A stretch of 64,000 nucleotides of DNA from JADLHS01 sp039806955 (GCA_039806955.1 JBDHQI010000023.1:1-64000); one strand, 5' to 3'. Positions 35,712-45,568 are shown, counted from the first letter of the stretch. The notes: generated from the sequence alone by a model not told the origin. A program made the numbers and translations.

Positions 35712-36677
35712 TCAATCACTGGCAACGGTGCGCTGGATGATTTCCAGTAACGACGTTTGTGGTCGAAAGCCAATGGTTTGGAACAGTTTATCCACGGAAG
35801 GCTTGCGTCGTCGCATGTCTTCAAAGCCCGGCGCATACGCTTGTTCGTAGGGAACGAGTTCAATCGCCGAGGTTGAATGGAGCGTGTCAATGACCTTTTG
35901 GGCCAGCTCGTGGATGGTCACTTCTTCCGTGCCGCCGACGTTGAAAATCTGTCCGTACGCTGCCGGCGTATGGAGCAGGCGAATCAACGCTTCTACCGTG
36001 TCCAGCACGTAACAGAAGCAACGCGTTTGGCGACCATCCCCAAAAACTTTGAGCGGCTGATTTTGCCGTGTGGCCGCGATAAAGCGTGGCAACACCATGC
36101 CGAAACGCCCGGTCTGACGCGGCCCGACGGTGTTGAACAGGCGCGCGATGACAACAGGCAGGCGGTATTGCCGCGCATAGGCCAGCGCTAGAAATTCATC
36201 CATCAACTTCGAGCAAGCATAGCCCCAGCGTGAATGATGCGGCGGACCGATGAGTAGATCGTCGTCCTCGCAAAATACCGCTTTCTCGCTTTTGCCATAC
36301 ACCTCGGAGGTGGAGGCTACGAGCGTGGGCACGGGATTTTTCGCCGCCTGGGCCAGCAGGACTTCGGTTTCGTGTTGATTGGTGGCGAGGACGTGAATCG
36401 GCTCTTTGATGACCAAATCCACGCCCACCGCCGCCGCGAGATGATAAATTGCCGCGGATTGAGCCACCAATTCAGGCAGTTCCGCGCAGGTGGAAATTTT
36501 GGCGATGATCAGGCGCAAATTGGGATGCGCGGCTACGCTCTCCAGGTTTGCCCGGCTGCCGGTGGAAAGGTCATCAATCACCACCACGCGCTGTCCTTCA
36601 CGCAGCAATCGTTCGACAAGGTGCGAGCCGATAAAGCCCGCGCCACCAGTGACCAAAATCTGTTGGCCCTCAGTCAT
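35712..36677 (-). CDS. NAD-dependent sugar-nucleotide epimerase/dehydratase
   Basis: 321 residues, extended SDR. ILVTGGAGFIGSHLVERLLREG carries the TGxxGxxG NAD motif and GYACSKLMDEF the YxxxK site. STSEVYGKSE and ARLFNTVGPRQTGRFGMVLPRF match UDP-glucuronate decarboxylase/epimerase-type enzymes. Product likely a UDP-sugar (UDP-glucose 4-epimerase- or UXS-like). It overlaps the amidase gene by 4 bases and is followed by the glycosidase-like gene; together they look like an envelope-sugar operon. Confidence 0.87.
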   Translation of the reverse strand: MTEGQQILVTGGAGFIGSHLVERLLREGQRVVVIDDLSTGSRANLESVAAHPNLRLIIAKISTCAELPELVAQSAAIYHLAAAVGVDLVIKEPIHVLATNQHETEVLLAQAAKNPVPTLVASTSEVYGKSEKAVFCEDDDLLIGPPHHSRWGYACSKLMDEFLALAYARQYRLPVVIARLFNTVGPRQTGRFGMVLPRFIAATRQNQPLKVFGDGRQTRCFCYVLDTVEALIRLLHTPAAYGQIFNVGGTEEVTIHELAQKVIDTLHSTSAIELVPYEQAYAPGFEDMRRRKPSVDKLFQTIGFRPQTSLLEIIQRTVASD

Positions 36678-37798
36678 TCGAGCGCCTTGGCCACGGCCAG
36701 TGCGAGTTGCTGCCGATAAGCGGGATCAGCAATCTGGCGGGCTTCCGCCGGATTGGAAAGATAACCGCCCTCGACCAGGACGGCGGGACGATGCTGGCCG
36801 GAAAGCACATTCAGAAAGCGCGCGCGGCGCACACCTCGATCTTTGCGGCCGTTGACTTCCAACAGCGCCGTATGCAGACGCAACGCGTAGTTAAAATTTT
36901 CCGTGTCGTAAGCGTTGTTCGGAAAACTGGCGTTTACGTCATCCGCATAACCGCGCGTAATGGAAGAAGGCATGCCGACGGGAGGCAGGTAATAAGTTTC
37001 CAGGCCGGCGGGAAGGCTGTTGCCGCTGCCCGTCGAGTTAAAGTGCAAACTAAGGAACAAGTCGGCCTGATGGGCATCGGCAAACGCGATGCGATCAGCC
37101 AGAGAGAGCGTGACGTCGTTGGTTCGCGTCAACAAAACCCGCCACCCGTTTTGTTGGAGCAGCGGCGCGAGGCGCAGCGCCCAATCCAACGTGTAATCTT
37201 TTTCATGGCGTCCGGTGGCAATGTTGCGCGTGCCGGTGTGTGTGCCGCCGTGCCCCGGATCCAAAACCACCAGACGATTGGCAGGCGTGATAATGGGATT
37301 GCCGTTCGCAAGCGGCGCCAAAATCTTCTTCACATCCAGCGCGTGCAACAGGATTTGATTGCCGTTCAACTCAGGCGCAAAACCCAAGCGCACTTCCACC
37401 GCTCCCCAATACGCGCTCAAACTGTTTGGACGCACGGTGAACATGCCCAATCGCGTTTGCACGGCATACGCGGGAGGCGTCAGCGGGAGTATTTTTACCG
37501 CGCCGAGCTGGTTCTGCGCGGCCCAGTGATTGAGCGAAATCATTCCCGTTGCCGATGGCGCCGCCCCTGACACTTGAACCGTCGGTGGCATCGGCGCGGG
37601 GGTTGGCGGCGGGACGGACGTGGTGAAATTCCTGGTGTTAACGGACGCGGACGGCGTGGGTGCCGGTTCAGAGAAAGCGCCTGGTTCCGAATCCCAATCA
37701 GGTGGCACCGGCGCTTTCTTCCAGGAACGCATGGTGGGCGCGGCGCAACCCATCAATAAAACGAGGGCGCTCACCCCGATAATCCGCACTTTCGACAC
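36674..37798 (-). CDS. N-acetylmuramoyl-L-alanine amidase (Amidase_3) lipoprotein
   Basis: 374 residues. Lipobox LLMGC at about 14-18, then a Pro/Ser/Thr linker (about 35-80), an unassigned domain (about 85-180) and the zinc amidase domain (about 182-374). Zinc ligands: VVLDPGHGG (His), RHEKDYTLD (Glu), FLSLHFNS (His), plus catalytic Glu in VLVEGGYLSN. It cleaves the sugar-peptide bond of peptidoglycan at the outer membrane/periplasm. First gene of a three-gene minus-strand operon. Confidence 0.9.
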   Translation of the reverse strand: MSKVRIIGVSALVLLMGCAAPTMRSWKKAPVPPDWDSEPGAFSEPAPTPSASVNTRNFTTSVPPPTPAPMPPTVQVSGAAPSATGMISLNHWAAQNQLGAVKILPLTPPAYAVQTRLGMFTVRPNSLSAYWGAVEVRLGFAPELNGNQILLHALDVKKILAPLANGNPIITPANRLVVLDPGHGGTHTGTRNIATGRHEKDYTLDWALRLAPLLQQNGWRVLLTRTNDVTLSLADRIAFADAHQADLFLSLHFNSTGSGNSLPAGLETYYLPPVGMPSSITRGYADDVNASFPNNAYDTENFNYALRLHTALLEVNGRKDRGVRRARFLNVLSGQHRPAVLVEGGYLSNPAEARQIADPAYRQQLALAVAKALE

Positions 37799-37904
37799 GC
37801 GGCCATTTTGCGGAGGCGCGGGAGCAACTCAAGGAGTTTTACCAGTGGACGCAAACTTGTTCGCGTCGGGTTTAGCGTTCATACTCAGCGCAACGATTCG
37901 AAAC

Positions 37905-38462
37905 TTGAAAATTCTCGTCGCCATCACTGGAGCCAGCGGCACGCTATACGCGCAGCGGTTGCTGGATCATCTTGATCCCACACAACATGAGATTCGCGTG
38001 GTGCTGAGCAGCTACGCGTCGCAGGTGATCAGCGTGGAATTGCCGGGCGGCTTGCGCGTGCCCGCTGGCGTCAAGGTGCATGGCGTCAAAAGCATGAACG
38101 TGCCTTTCGTCAGCGGCTCCAATCCCGCCGACGTCATGGTGGTGATTCCCTGCACGATGGGCACGCTGGGGCGCATTGCGCACGGTCACAGCAGCGATGT
38201 TTTGTTGCGCGCGGCGGATGTAATGTTGAAGGAAAAGAAAAAGCTCATCCTCGTGCCGCGCGAAACGCCGCTCAGCCTGATCCACGTGAATAATTACGAA
38301 TTGCTGCTGCTGGCGGGAGCAACATTGATTCCGGCCAACCCCAGTTTTTATTCCGGGGTCGCCACCGTCACGGCCCTGGTGGATACGGTGATCAGCCGCG
38401 TTTTGGATCACTTGGGCATTGCGAATCAACTCGCGCCGCGCTGGGCGGAAGAACAGGAATAA
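37905..38462 (+). CDS. ubiX: UbiX-family flavin prenyltransferase
   Basis: 185 residues from a TTG start at 37905 (LKILVAITGASGTLYA), where the family begins; the frame upstream overlaps the divergent amidase. GASG FMN phosphate loop, VVIPCTMGTLGRIAHG, LVPRETPLSLIHVNNYELLLLAGA and the C-terminal STFYS-like NPSFYSGVATV are present. It makes prenylated FMN for UbiD-type decarboxylases. Placed 55 bases before ubiA-like, as expected in quinone biosynthesis (either ubiquinone-like or the futalosine route). Confidence 0.92.
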   Translation: MKILVAITGASGTLYAQRLLDHLDPTQHEIRVVLSSYASQVISVELPGGLRVPAGVKVHGVKSMNVPFVSGSNPADVMVVIPCTMGTLGRIAHGHSSDVLLRAADVMLKEKKKLILVPRETPLSLIHVNNYELLLLAGATLIPANPSFYSGVATVTALVDTVISRVLDHLGIANQLAPRWAEEQE

Positions 38463-38517
38463 TTTTGTTGCCGAGCCGCTGAATCTGAAACCCTCCGCAC
38501 CCCTGTGGCTGATAAAG

Positions 38518-39414
38518 ATGATTGCAACGCTTTCTAAATGGGGCGGCTTCGTGCGGTTCTCGCACACCGTCTTCGCGCTGCCATTCGCGCTGGCCGCCAT
38601 GTGCGTGGCGGCGCGGGCTCACAACGGCTGGCCGGGCTGGAGAGTTTTTGGATTGATCCTGGCGGCGATGATTTGCGCGCGCACTTGCGCGATGGCGTTC
38701 AATCGCATCGTGGATCGTAAATTTGACGCGCAGAACCCGCGCACCGCCAACCGGCATCTGCCGGCTGGAATGGTTTCGCTCGGCGGCGCGATGGTGTTTT
38801 GTGTCCTGGCCGCGGCGGGACTGGTGGTGGCCAGTTACTTTTTGAATCCGCTCTGCTTTTGGTTGTCACCGGTGGCGCTGGTGGTAATTTGTTTTTATTC
38901 CCTGACCAAGCGCTTCACGGATTACACGCACGTTTTTCTGGGCCTGGCCCTGGCGTTGGCGCCGGTGGGCGCGTGGCTGGCGGTGCGCGGGATGGAAATT
39001 CGTCCGCTTGAAATCATCCAGATGCTGGTCTTATCCGGTGCGGTGGTGCTGTGGCTGTTCGGATTTGACATCATTTATGCGCTGCAAGATTACGAGTTCG
39101 ACAAATCCGTCGGACTGCACTCGCTCGTGGTGGCGTGGGGGCCGAAGAATGCATTGTCCGGCGCATTTCTGGCGCACATGGTGATGTGCGGGCTGCTCTT
39201 TGCGTTTGGGATGCTCTGTCGTTTTCGGATCGCCTACCTCATTGGCTGGATCATCATCGTCGGCTGCCTGGTACTGGAGCATTGGATTGCGCGCCGCCGC
39301 AGTTTGAACTGGATCAATGTGGCTTTCTTCCGGCTCAACGCCGTCATCAGCACCGTTTTTTTTGTCGTGGTCGCCGCCGAAGTTATGTTCCACGGCGGCT
39401 TCCGCCTGCGTTAG
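38518..39414 (+). CDS. UbiA-family aromatic prenyltransferase
   Basis: 298 residues from the ATG at 38518, nine predicted TM helices. Asp-rich motif 1 NRIVDRKFDAQNPRT near 60 and motif 2 ALQDYEFDKSVGLHS near 185 bind Mg-diphosphate. It attaches a polyprenyl chain to an aromatic acid in membrane quinone synthesis. Together with ubiX it suggests 4-hydroxybenzoate- or futalosine-type (MqnP) chemistry; in Verrucomicrobiota the latter is more usual, but no other mqn gene is in the window. Confidence 0.9.
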   Translation: MIATLSKWGGFVRFSHTVFALPFALAAMCVAARAHNGWPGWRVFGLILAAMICARTCAMAFNRIVDRKFDAQNPRTANRHLPAGMVSLGGAMVFCVLAAAGLVVASYFLNPLCFWLSPVALVVICFYSLTKRFTDYTHVFLGLALALAPVGAWLAVRGMEIRPLEIIQMLVLSGAVVLWLFGFDIIYALQDYEFDKSVGLHSLVVAWGPKNALSGAFLAHMVMCGLLFAFGMLCRFRIAYLIGWIIIVGCLVLEHWIARRRSLNWINVAFFRLNAVISTVFFVVVAAEVMFHGGFRLR

Positions 39415-39453
39415 CTTTAATACGGCATCCGTCGTTGTGGCAGGTTAAAAAAA

Positions 39454-40140
39454 CTATTCCGAACGCGGTCGGCGCACCGCGACTTCAATGGTGGCCTTGT
39501 TTTTGGCGATGTTGTTGGCGGGCAAAAAGCCGCGCCAGTTCACGCCCGGATAGATCAGCGCGCCACGCCCAATAATACTGCCGGGATTCAACACACTATT
39601 GCAACCGATCTCCGCCCGATCGCCAATCAGCGCGCCAAATTTTCGCAAGCCCGTGTCGAATGGACTGCCGTCCAACTCCACGGTGACGTTCCCAGGAAAG
39701 GAGCGCAGGTTGGAAGCAATAACGCCCGCGCCGAGATGCGCTTTCGCGCCGAGGATGGAATCACCGACGTAGTTGAAGTGCGGCACCTGACAGCCGTTGA
39801 ACAGCAAGACATTCTTCAATTCGCACGAGTTCCCCACCATGCAATCGTCGCCAACAATCACATTTTCTCTTACGTAAGCGTTATGTCTGATTTGACAGTT
39901 TTTTCCAATGATCGCCGGGCCTTTGAGGAACGCGCCGTCCTCGACCATCGTGCCTTCACCGATGAATACCAGATCACCGATAAATGCGCGCCCTTCGCAT
40001 TTGTTTTTCAACTCCGCTTTCACGTTGGCCTCGACGTAGGCTTTGATTTTCTTGAGCGCCTCCCACGCATAGGTGCAGCCGTCGAAGAGTGCGGCGTGTT
40101 CGGTCTGGCTCAAATCAAACAAGTCGGCAGGTTTGAACAT
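39454..40140 (-). CDS. Left-handed beta-helix (hexapeptide) acyl/nucleotidyl transferase
   Basis: 228 residues from the ATG at 40140 (MFKPADLFD); an in-frame ATG 36 bases upstream is less likely. Hexapeptide repeats run from about 55 to 215 (FIGDLVFIGEGTMVEDGAFL, AIIGKNCQIRHNAYVRENVIVG, GSIIGRGALIYPGV). It resembles the C-terminal domain of GlmU-like proteins and bacterial UDP-GlcNAc or nucleotidyl-sugar acyltransferases, but the N-terminal part is only about 50 residues. Substrate unknown. Confidence 0.8.
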   Translation of the reverse strand: MFKPADLFDLSQTEHAALFDGCTYAWEALKKIKAYVEANVKAELKNKCEGRAFIGDLVFIGEGTMVEDGAFLKGPAIIGKNCQIRHNAYVRENVIVGDDCMVGNSCELKNVLLFNGCQVPHFNYVGDSILGAKAHLGAGVIASNLRSFPGNVTVELDGSPFDTGLRKFGALIGDRAEIGCNSVLNPGSIIGRGALIYPGVNWRGFLPANNIAKNKATIEVAVRRPRSE

Positions 40141-40490
40141 ACGACCAAACGTAGTTTTGGAAGTTCCAAATTCCAAGCTCCATCAGCGGCAAATCGGCGA
40201 CACTTGACTGCCTCCATCCCGCCCTCGTTGTGGCGACGGGTATCTTTGCCTCCCGCTACCACCCCGGATCGCCGGAACTACGCAGTTGAAATGCGCCAAG
40301 CACAGCCGCACGAAAATCCACCAAATGACACTAATTTTCGTCCGCATAATCAGAGCGTGAAGGGGTGGCTTGCGACACCTGCGGCGGGTGCGCTCGCCAA
40401 TCCAACCAAACAGCATTGGAGTCGGAACTGTTTCCCGTTATGCTGGGGGCGTTTGATGAAAGACACATTCGCTCCGGTTACTTGCTGACC

Positions 40491-41660
40491 ATGTCGCGCA
40501 CGATTTACTTCGATTACAACGCCACCACGCCCCTCGATCTGGCGGTGCGGGCCGCGATGTTGCCCTATCTCGACCAGATTTGGGGTAATCCATCGAGTGT
40601 GCATCAAATTGGCCAAACAGCTCGGGCGGCCTTGGACGATTTACGCGATCGCGCGGCCAAGCTGCTGAAGGCCAAACCCAGCGAGATTATTTTTACGAGT
40701 GGCGGAACGGAATCCAACAACCTGGCGATCTTCGGCACAGCACGATTGTTGGCTGACAAGGGAAAGCACTTGATTACTTCCGCCATTGAACACCATGCCG
40801 GGTTGCGCTGTTTCGACTACCTCGAAGCAAAAGAAAAATTTGAAGTCACTCGTCTGCCGGTGGATACCACTGGCCGGATTGCGCCGCAAGCGCTAGAACA
40901 GGCTCTGCGGCCGGATACCACCTTGGTTTCAATCATGGCGGCCAACAACGAAATTGGCACCATTCAGCCGGTAGCTGAGTTGGGGGCGATTTGCCGTCAG
41001 CACGGCGTTATTTTTCATACTGACGCCGCGCAATGGTTTGGTAAAGAGCCGGTCGCGACGATTGAGCAATTCAACGCGGATCTGGTTTCCATTTGCGCGC
41101 ATAAATTCCATGGACCAAAAGGCGCGGGACTGCTTTACATCCGTTCGCCGTTACACCCTGACCCCATTCACTTCGGGGGCAGTCAGGAAAATGAACGGCG
41201 CGGTGGCACGGAAAATCTCCCCGCCATCGCCGGGTTGGTTGAAGCGCTGGAACGGTTCGTTCCACAACCCGTCTTTGATCGAATCCGGATCGCGCCGCTG
41301 ACGGAACAACTCATTATGGCGGCGGATGATATTCCTGATCTGCAATTTATCGGCTCCCGCGAATCGCGCCTGGCGAATACCGTGGCCTTCGTGGTCCCGG
41401 ACACGGACAACATTGCCTTGATGGCAGGTCTGGACCTGGAAGGTATCTGCGCCAGCAGTGGCTCTGCCTGCTCCGCTGGTTCGTTAGAGCCATCTCACGT
41501 GGTCGCGGCGCTGGGTTGGGAAAAAAAGCTGGCCAATTCCCTCATCCGATTTTCCCTGGGCCGCGAATCCACCAGCGCCGAAGTGGAAACGGTGATCGCG
41601 AAGCTGCCGGAAGTTTTACGTCGGGCAAAAGCGCCGAATAAATTTAGAACAACCCGTTAA
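40491..41660 (+). CDS. Cysteine desulfurase (NifS/IscS family)
   Basis: 389 residues from the ATG at 40491 (MSRTIYFDYNATTPLD). PLP lysine in SICAHKFHGPKGAGLL, aldehyde region IEHHAGLRCFDYL, and catalytic Cys in GICASSGSACSAGSLEPSHV. It takes sulphur from cysteine for Fe-S clusters, thio-tRNA or thiamine. No scaffold (iscU or sufU) follows. The gene is isolated between a hexapeptide transferase and dnaN. Confidence 0.93.
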   Translation: MSRTIYFDYNATTPLDLAVRAAMLPYLDQIWGNPSSVHQIGQTARAALDDLRDRAAKLLKAKPSEIIFTSGGTESNNLAIFGTARLLADKGKHLITSAIEHHAGLRCFDYLEAKEKFEVTRLPVDTTGRIAPQALEQALRPDTTLVSIMAANNEIGTIQPVAELGAICRQHGVIFHTDAAQWFGKEPVATIEQFNADLVSICAHKFHGPKGAGLLYIRSPLHPDPIHFGGSQENERRGGTENLPAIAGLVEALERFVPQPVFDRIRIAPLTEQLIMAADDIPDLQFIGSRESRLANTVAFVVPDTDNIALMAGLDLEGICASSGSACSAGSLEPSHVVAALGWEKKLANSLIRFSLGRESTSAEVETVIAKLPEVLRRAKAPNKFRTTR

Positions 41661-41689
41661 TGACTGGCGGCTTTTGTTAACAACTTGAA

Positions 41690-41847
41690 TAACTCGCGTT
41701 TTTTAATCTGGCGTCCGGATTTTATTTTCGTTTTCATTTTGAAAAATGGCCGCTTATTTATGCGCGGTTTGAAGCTTGTTGGTGTTGTTCACCGGCTTTA
41801 ATAATAATAATTTTTTTGAGAAGAAGATAATCTATAAATAGGTTCGC
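41690..41847 (+). promoter_or_regulatory. AT-rich leader and likely promoter of dnaN
   Basis: A run of low G+C sequence between the desulfurase and dnaN, unlike the surrounding G+C-rich coding DNA, with TATAAATA about 18 bases before the start codon. No DnaA box (TTATNCACA) was found, so I do not call an origin. Individual promoter boxes are not certain. Confidence 0.4.
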
Positions 41848-42957
41848 ATGAATCTGACCATCACCAAGGAGCAATTGTTGAACGGTTTGCAGGCGGTGCA
41901 AAACGTCGTGAGTTCGCGCACCACGTTACCGGTTCTCTCGAATGTATTGATTCAAGCCGACGGCAAAAAAGTGAAGTTCATCGCCACGGATCTGGATGTC
42001 ACCATTTCCTGTTGCGTCGAGGGTAGTGTGACAAAAGCTGGCGCGACGACAGTGCCGGTAAAGAAGCTTTTTAGCATTGCCCGTGAATTGAACGGCAGCG
42101 AGATCGAGCTTTCCGTGGATGAAAAGAATGTCACCAGCGTGAATTGCGGTTCGTCCTTCTACAAAATTCACGGCTTGCCCGCTGAGGAGTTTCCTCCGCT
42201 GAAGAATTTCACCGAGGATAAAAGCGTAAGTCTGGCTCAGGAAATTTTGAAAGGAATGTTGAAAAAGACATCCTTTGCCATGTCCACGGATGAAGCGCGC
42301 TACGTTCTGAATGGAATTTTTATCAGCCTGAAAGAGCACAAGATGACGATCGTGGCTACGGACGGACGACGGCTTGCGCTTACGGATGAAGAAGTGGATT
42401 TTTCCGAGAAAAGTCAGGGAGAATTTATCATTCCCGCCAAAGCTGTGAATGAGCTTAATCGGCTGCTCCAGGACAAAGGCGAGGTCACCATCAAATATAC
42501 GGACAATCAAGCCGAGTTCAGTCTCACGGATGAAAAAGGGTCGGCAGTGGTAATGATCACGAAATTAATCGAAGGAAATTATCCCAACTACCGGCAGGTG
42601 ATTCCGACTGAGGCCAAGGAGCGCATCAGTTTGCCGCGGGAGGAATTGCTGCACGCCTTGAAGCGCGCGGAAATCATGACCAGCGACAAGGCCAATTCAG
42701 TCAAGCTGACGTTTGGCACAAACAATCTGGCAATTACCGCGAACAGCCCGGAAGTGGGGGAAGCGCGCGAAAGTTTGGCAATCAATTACAAAGGCGGGGA
42801 GATCGCGATTGCTTTCAATCCAAAGTACATGATTGATTCGCTCAATGCCTTGGCCAACGAAGAAGTGTTTATCGAGCTGGTGGATGAACTAAGTCCGGGG
42901 GTAATCAAAATTAACGGACCCTTTTTGTATGTCGTGATGCCCATGCGGCTGGGTTGA
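41848..42957 (+). CDS. dnaN: DNA polymerase III beta sliding clamp
   Basis: 369 residues, three-domain ring clamp. Blocks recognised: VVSSRTTLPVLSNVLIQA, LPAEEFPPLKNF, TDGRRLALTDEEVDF, EGNYPNYRQVIPTEAKE, and the C-terminal NGPFLYVVMPMRLG typical of the clamp end. The start ATG at 41848 follows a low G+C leader. It keeps the polymerase on DNA during replication. dnaA is not in the window. Confidence 0.95.
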   Translation: MNLTITKEQLLNGLQAVQNVVSSRTTLPVLSNVLIQADGKKVKFIATDLDVTISCCVEGSVTKAGATTVPVKKLFSIARELNGSEIELSVDEKNVTSVNCGSSFYKIHGLPAEEFPPLKNFTEDKSVSLAQEILKGMLKKTSFAMSTDEARYVLNGIFISLKEHKMTIVATDGRRLALTDEEVDFSEKSQGEFIIPAKAVNELNRLLQDKGEVTIKYTDNQAEFSLTDEKGSAVVMITKLIEGNYPNYRQVIPTEAKERISLPREELLHALKRAEIMTSDKANSVKLTFGTNNLAITANSPEVGEARESLAINYKGGEIAIAFNPKYMIDSLNALANEEVFIELVDELSPGVIKINGPFLYVVMPMRLG

Positions 42958-42977
42958 TCAAATCGAGATTTGCAGGC

Positions 42978-43012
42978 AAACGCGAAGTGGCAATGATCGC
43001 TTCGCGTTTTTT
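42978..43012 (+). terminator. Intrinsic terminator of dnaN
   Basis: A perfect 10-bp stem (42978-42987 with 43000-43009) with a 12-base loop, then a T tract to 43012. It lies 21 bases after the dnaN stop and ends at the 3' end of the convergent DUF455 gene. Confidence 0.8.
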
Positions 43013-45140
43013 ATTTATGCTGAGCAAAAGAATTTTTATCACCCCAAACTTGAAAGACGGCCAGAAATTCTTCCGCTTGCAGCGGATCGTTTAAGGGAAT
43101 AAAACCGCGCCGAATTCGCGGTCGCGGCGTGCCCTGGAATTCCAGCGGGAATAGGGTTTGTTGTTGGGCCACATACGCGCTGAAACTCGCGCAACCCAGT
43201 TTAGGCAGCGCGCGGTTGTTCAATAATTCCAATCGACCAAAACTGCCTGGATGGACGTAATTCATAAGCTCCACCAGCACACGGCCCATTGTGTAGCGCG
43301 GATTAATTTCAACGACCGGTTTGAGTTTTGGCGACCCGGAATCATCGTGGTAGATCAGGCCATCAATGCCGATGGGGCCTTGAAACCCGAGTTGCTTCAA
43401 CTCACTCGCGAGCTGCGCCAACAGTTCACCGTAAAGTTGTTTGATGGCATCGCCAACCTGCGGCGTGACGTTAAGTGTGGTGAGGAACGGGCTGGGAAAA
43501 GTTTTTCTGAAGTGGGGTTCGGCCCAGTTCGCCTGAAATTGACCACGCGCGTCATTGATCAAACCGGTGAAGCCGCAGAGTTTTAGATCCGTGGCAGTCA
43601 TTTCCAGTTGCACCGAAAAATCCAGAACCCGGGTCAGCCAGGGTTCAATGACCACCGCGCGTCCTTCCGCAAAGGTGTTTTGCAACCTGCGTTTTTGCGA
43701 GTCGAGCAGGTTCGGTTCGAACAGGCGCAACGCCTGACTGCCGGCGGCACCGCAGGTTTCTTTAACAACTAATTTCTGATGACTGCGGCAGCGGAATGAG
43801 CAAATGATCTCCTCGGCTTTTTCGGGAGAATCCGCCATTATTCCAACCACGGTCTCTGGACAAAAAATGTCGCAGGCCGCGGCAAAGCGGGCGTGACGAT
43901 CTTTTTTCGTTAGTTGTAGTGAACGCAAAAAGCGACGCAGAAAATCAGCGCTCCAAGCTTTGCTGAACAACCCAGTCCGAGTTGCGTCAAAACTGAATGG
44001 CGCGGATTGGTTCGGCGCGGTGAGATTGGAAAATAGCGGGCGGAATCGTTCCACGCTATCCGGTCCCCAACCCCAGGGACGCAACCCGCCCAGCTTACGT
44101 TCGGTGAGAGCGGCGATGGTGTTAACAAACTCCGGCAGAATAAAATTGGCCTGCTTCATTTGACTCAGGAACGAAACCGAAGGGATGCGTTCCACCAGCA
44201 CAATGTCATCCTGCCGACACAGAAACATGGGTAGTGCCGTTAAATCGCGCTGAAGGTGAAGCTGATGCTGGTTGGGGGAGAAATTTTTTCCTCCTGCTAA
44301 TCGCGCTTCAACGAGCGGATTGAAAAGAAAAACCGTAGGGGTGCGACCTTTCGATTGGGTGTAAACATTGAGATTTTTGATGAAATCTTCCGAAAGCCCG
44401 GCCGCTTTGCGTCCTTGAACATTGACCGAGAAACCCTTGGCGCGCGCTGGTGAGAGCGGGAATTTCAACTGTCGGCAAAACGCCGCCCAATCGCTGTCCT
44501 GCGGATTTTTCCAGCGCCGAAACCACTTCAGCCCGTAAGCCACATGGCCAATTTCATCGTGATAGATTTTTTGTAACAGACCAGCGGAATCGCCGTCACC
44601 GATTTCCGCAAAGCACGCGGAAAAGTGACGCGCAAAATCAAGATTGGCCTGCTCAAAGGTAAGACTCAATCCGGCGACGTAATCCATCGGACTTTCCATA
44701 CCCGAGATGGCGCGCCAGAAATAACCACTAACTGGCAGCGCGCCGAAGTCGATGCCATTGGCGCGCATCCGTTCCATGTAAAGCCGGGTGTGTTCTTGTT
44801 CATCTTGGAGCGTTTTAAGCACACCGCGGCGAAAGGCGGCGGGAGCGTCCGGAAATTTCAACAACACGAGCGCCATCAACTCGGTGGCCAATAATTCGTG
44901 GTTGCCAAAGAAATGGAGTAACCGACCCCGCTCGCCCGGTGCTTCAAGATGGCGCGCGCTGGGAAATTCTCGTCGGGCGGTGCCCGTGGGCTTAAAAATT
45001 AAATTATGCGGACGCCCCGGAGACAGGGGCGTTTTAATGGCCGTTCCAGGATGTTCATCCGTAATCTGCTCCGGTGGCAGGAGCTTTTCTTCCAGCGATT
45101 GGGAGAACAAAACCCGTTCAGCAAATTCTCTAAGCTCCAT
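43011..45140 (-). CDS. DUF455 ferritin-like domain fused to an ATP-grasp-like domain
   Basis: 709 residues. Residues about 65-270 are a DUF455-type ferritin-like four-helix bundle with diiron ligands E87, E114 and H117 (DEQEH), E163, and E196 and H199 (HDEIGH). From about 285 to 709 there is a second region with VVKETCGAAGSQALRL, AVVIEPWLTRVLDFSV, GPIGIDGLIYHDD and KPVVEINPRYTMGR; these match ATP-grasp active-site regions. The combination suggests an oxygenase/hydroxylase coupled to an ATP-dependent ligase, but the substrate is unknown. The gene is monocistronic and convergent with dnaN. Confidence 0.75.
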   Translation of the reverse strand: MELREFAERVLFSQSLEEKLLPPEQITDEHPGTAIKTPLSPGRPHNLIFKPTGTARREFPSARHLEAPGERGRLLHFFGNHELLATELMALVLLKFPDAPAAFRRGVLKTLQDEQEHTRLYMERMRANGIDFGALPVSGYFWRAISGMESPMDYVAGLSLTFEQANLDFARHFSACFAEIGDGDSAGLLQKIYHDEIGHVAYGLKWFRRWKNPQDSDWAAFCRQLKFPLSPARAKGFSVNVQGRKAAGLSEDFIKNLNVYTQSKGRTPTVFLFNPLVEARLAGGKNFSPNQHQLHLQRDLTALPMFLCRQDDIVLVERIPSVSFLSQMKQANFILPEFVNTIAALTERKLGGLRPWGWGPDSVERFRPLFSNLTAPNQSAPFSFDATRTGLFSKAWSADFLRRFLRSLQLTKKDRHARFAAACDIFCPETVVGIMADSPEKAEEIICSFRCRSHQKLVVKETCGAAGSQALRLFEPNLLDSQKRRLQNTFAEGRAVVIEPWLTRVLDFSVQLEMTATDLKLCGFTGLINDARGQFQANWAEPHFRKTFPSPFLTTLNVTPQVGDAIKQLYGELLAQLASELKQLGFQGPIGIDGLIYHDDSGSPKLKPVVEINPRYTMGRVLVELMNYVHPGSFGRLELLNNRALPKLGCASFSAYVAQQQTLFPLEFQGTPRPRIRRGFIPLNDPLQAEEFLAVFQVWGDKNSFAQHK

Positions 45141-45353
45141 GCAGCAATGGTTGACAACATCTTCCTGAGAAGCGAGCCAGAGCTGTTATTCTGTTGAAAG
45201 TTATGATCCTTGAGAATAAAAGCCGAAATTATAATCCGTTCGGGTGTAATAGCTTGGTTCTCAGTCTTGAAAAAGGATCCAATTGGTTCAATAAATTTTA
45301 ACAATACAAATTTTTATGCCATGCAGACTATTAATACGACATCCACCACTTAA

Positions 45354-45369
45354 AGAAGTTTAACTTCTT
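45354..45369. promoter_or_regulatory. 16-bp perfect palindrome, operator-like
   Basis: The half-site AAGAAGTT is followed by its exact reverse complement. It is 214 bases upstream of the DUF455 gene start and beside a second inverted repeat. It could be an operator, but the regulator is unknown. Confidence 0.5.
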
Positions 45370-45568
45370 ATATTCTGAATGGCCGCTCATTTTTTTCAGA
45401 ATGTTTGACACGGTAGGGGAGTTGTGTTTTACTTAGGGCACTAAGCAGGACACCGCGGGTGCGACTGCTTCGCTCTTTGAAGATAATTTTAGAATTTCCG
45501 TAATTCGCTCGGTGCATGCGGATTTCGGATGTCTCCGGATACCTACTGTAGCACCATTCGAAAATTCC

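Noticed and set aside
41690..41847. Replication origin upstream of dnaN
   Set aside because: AT-rich but without DnaA boxes and without dnaA nearby.
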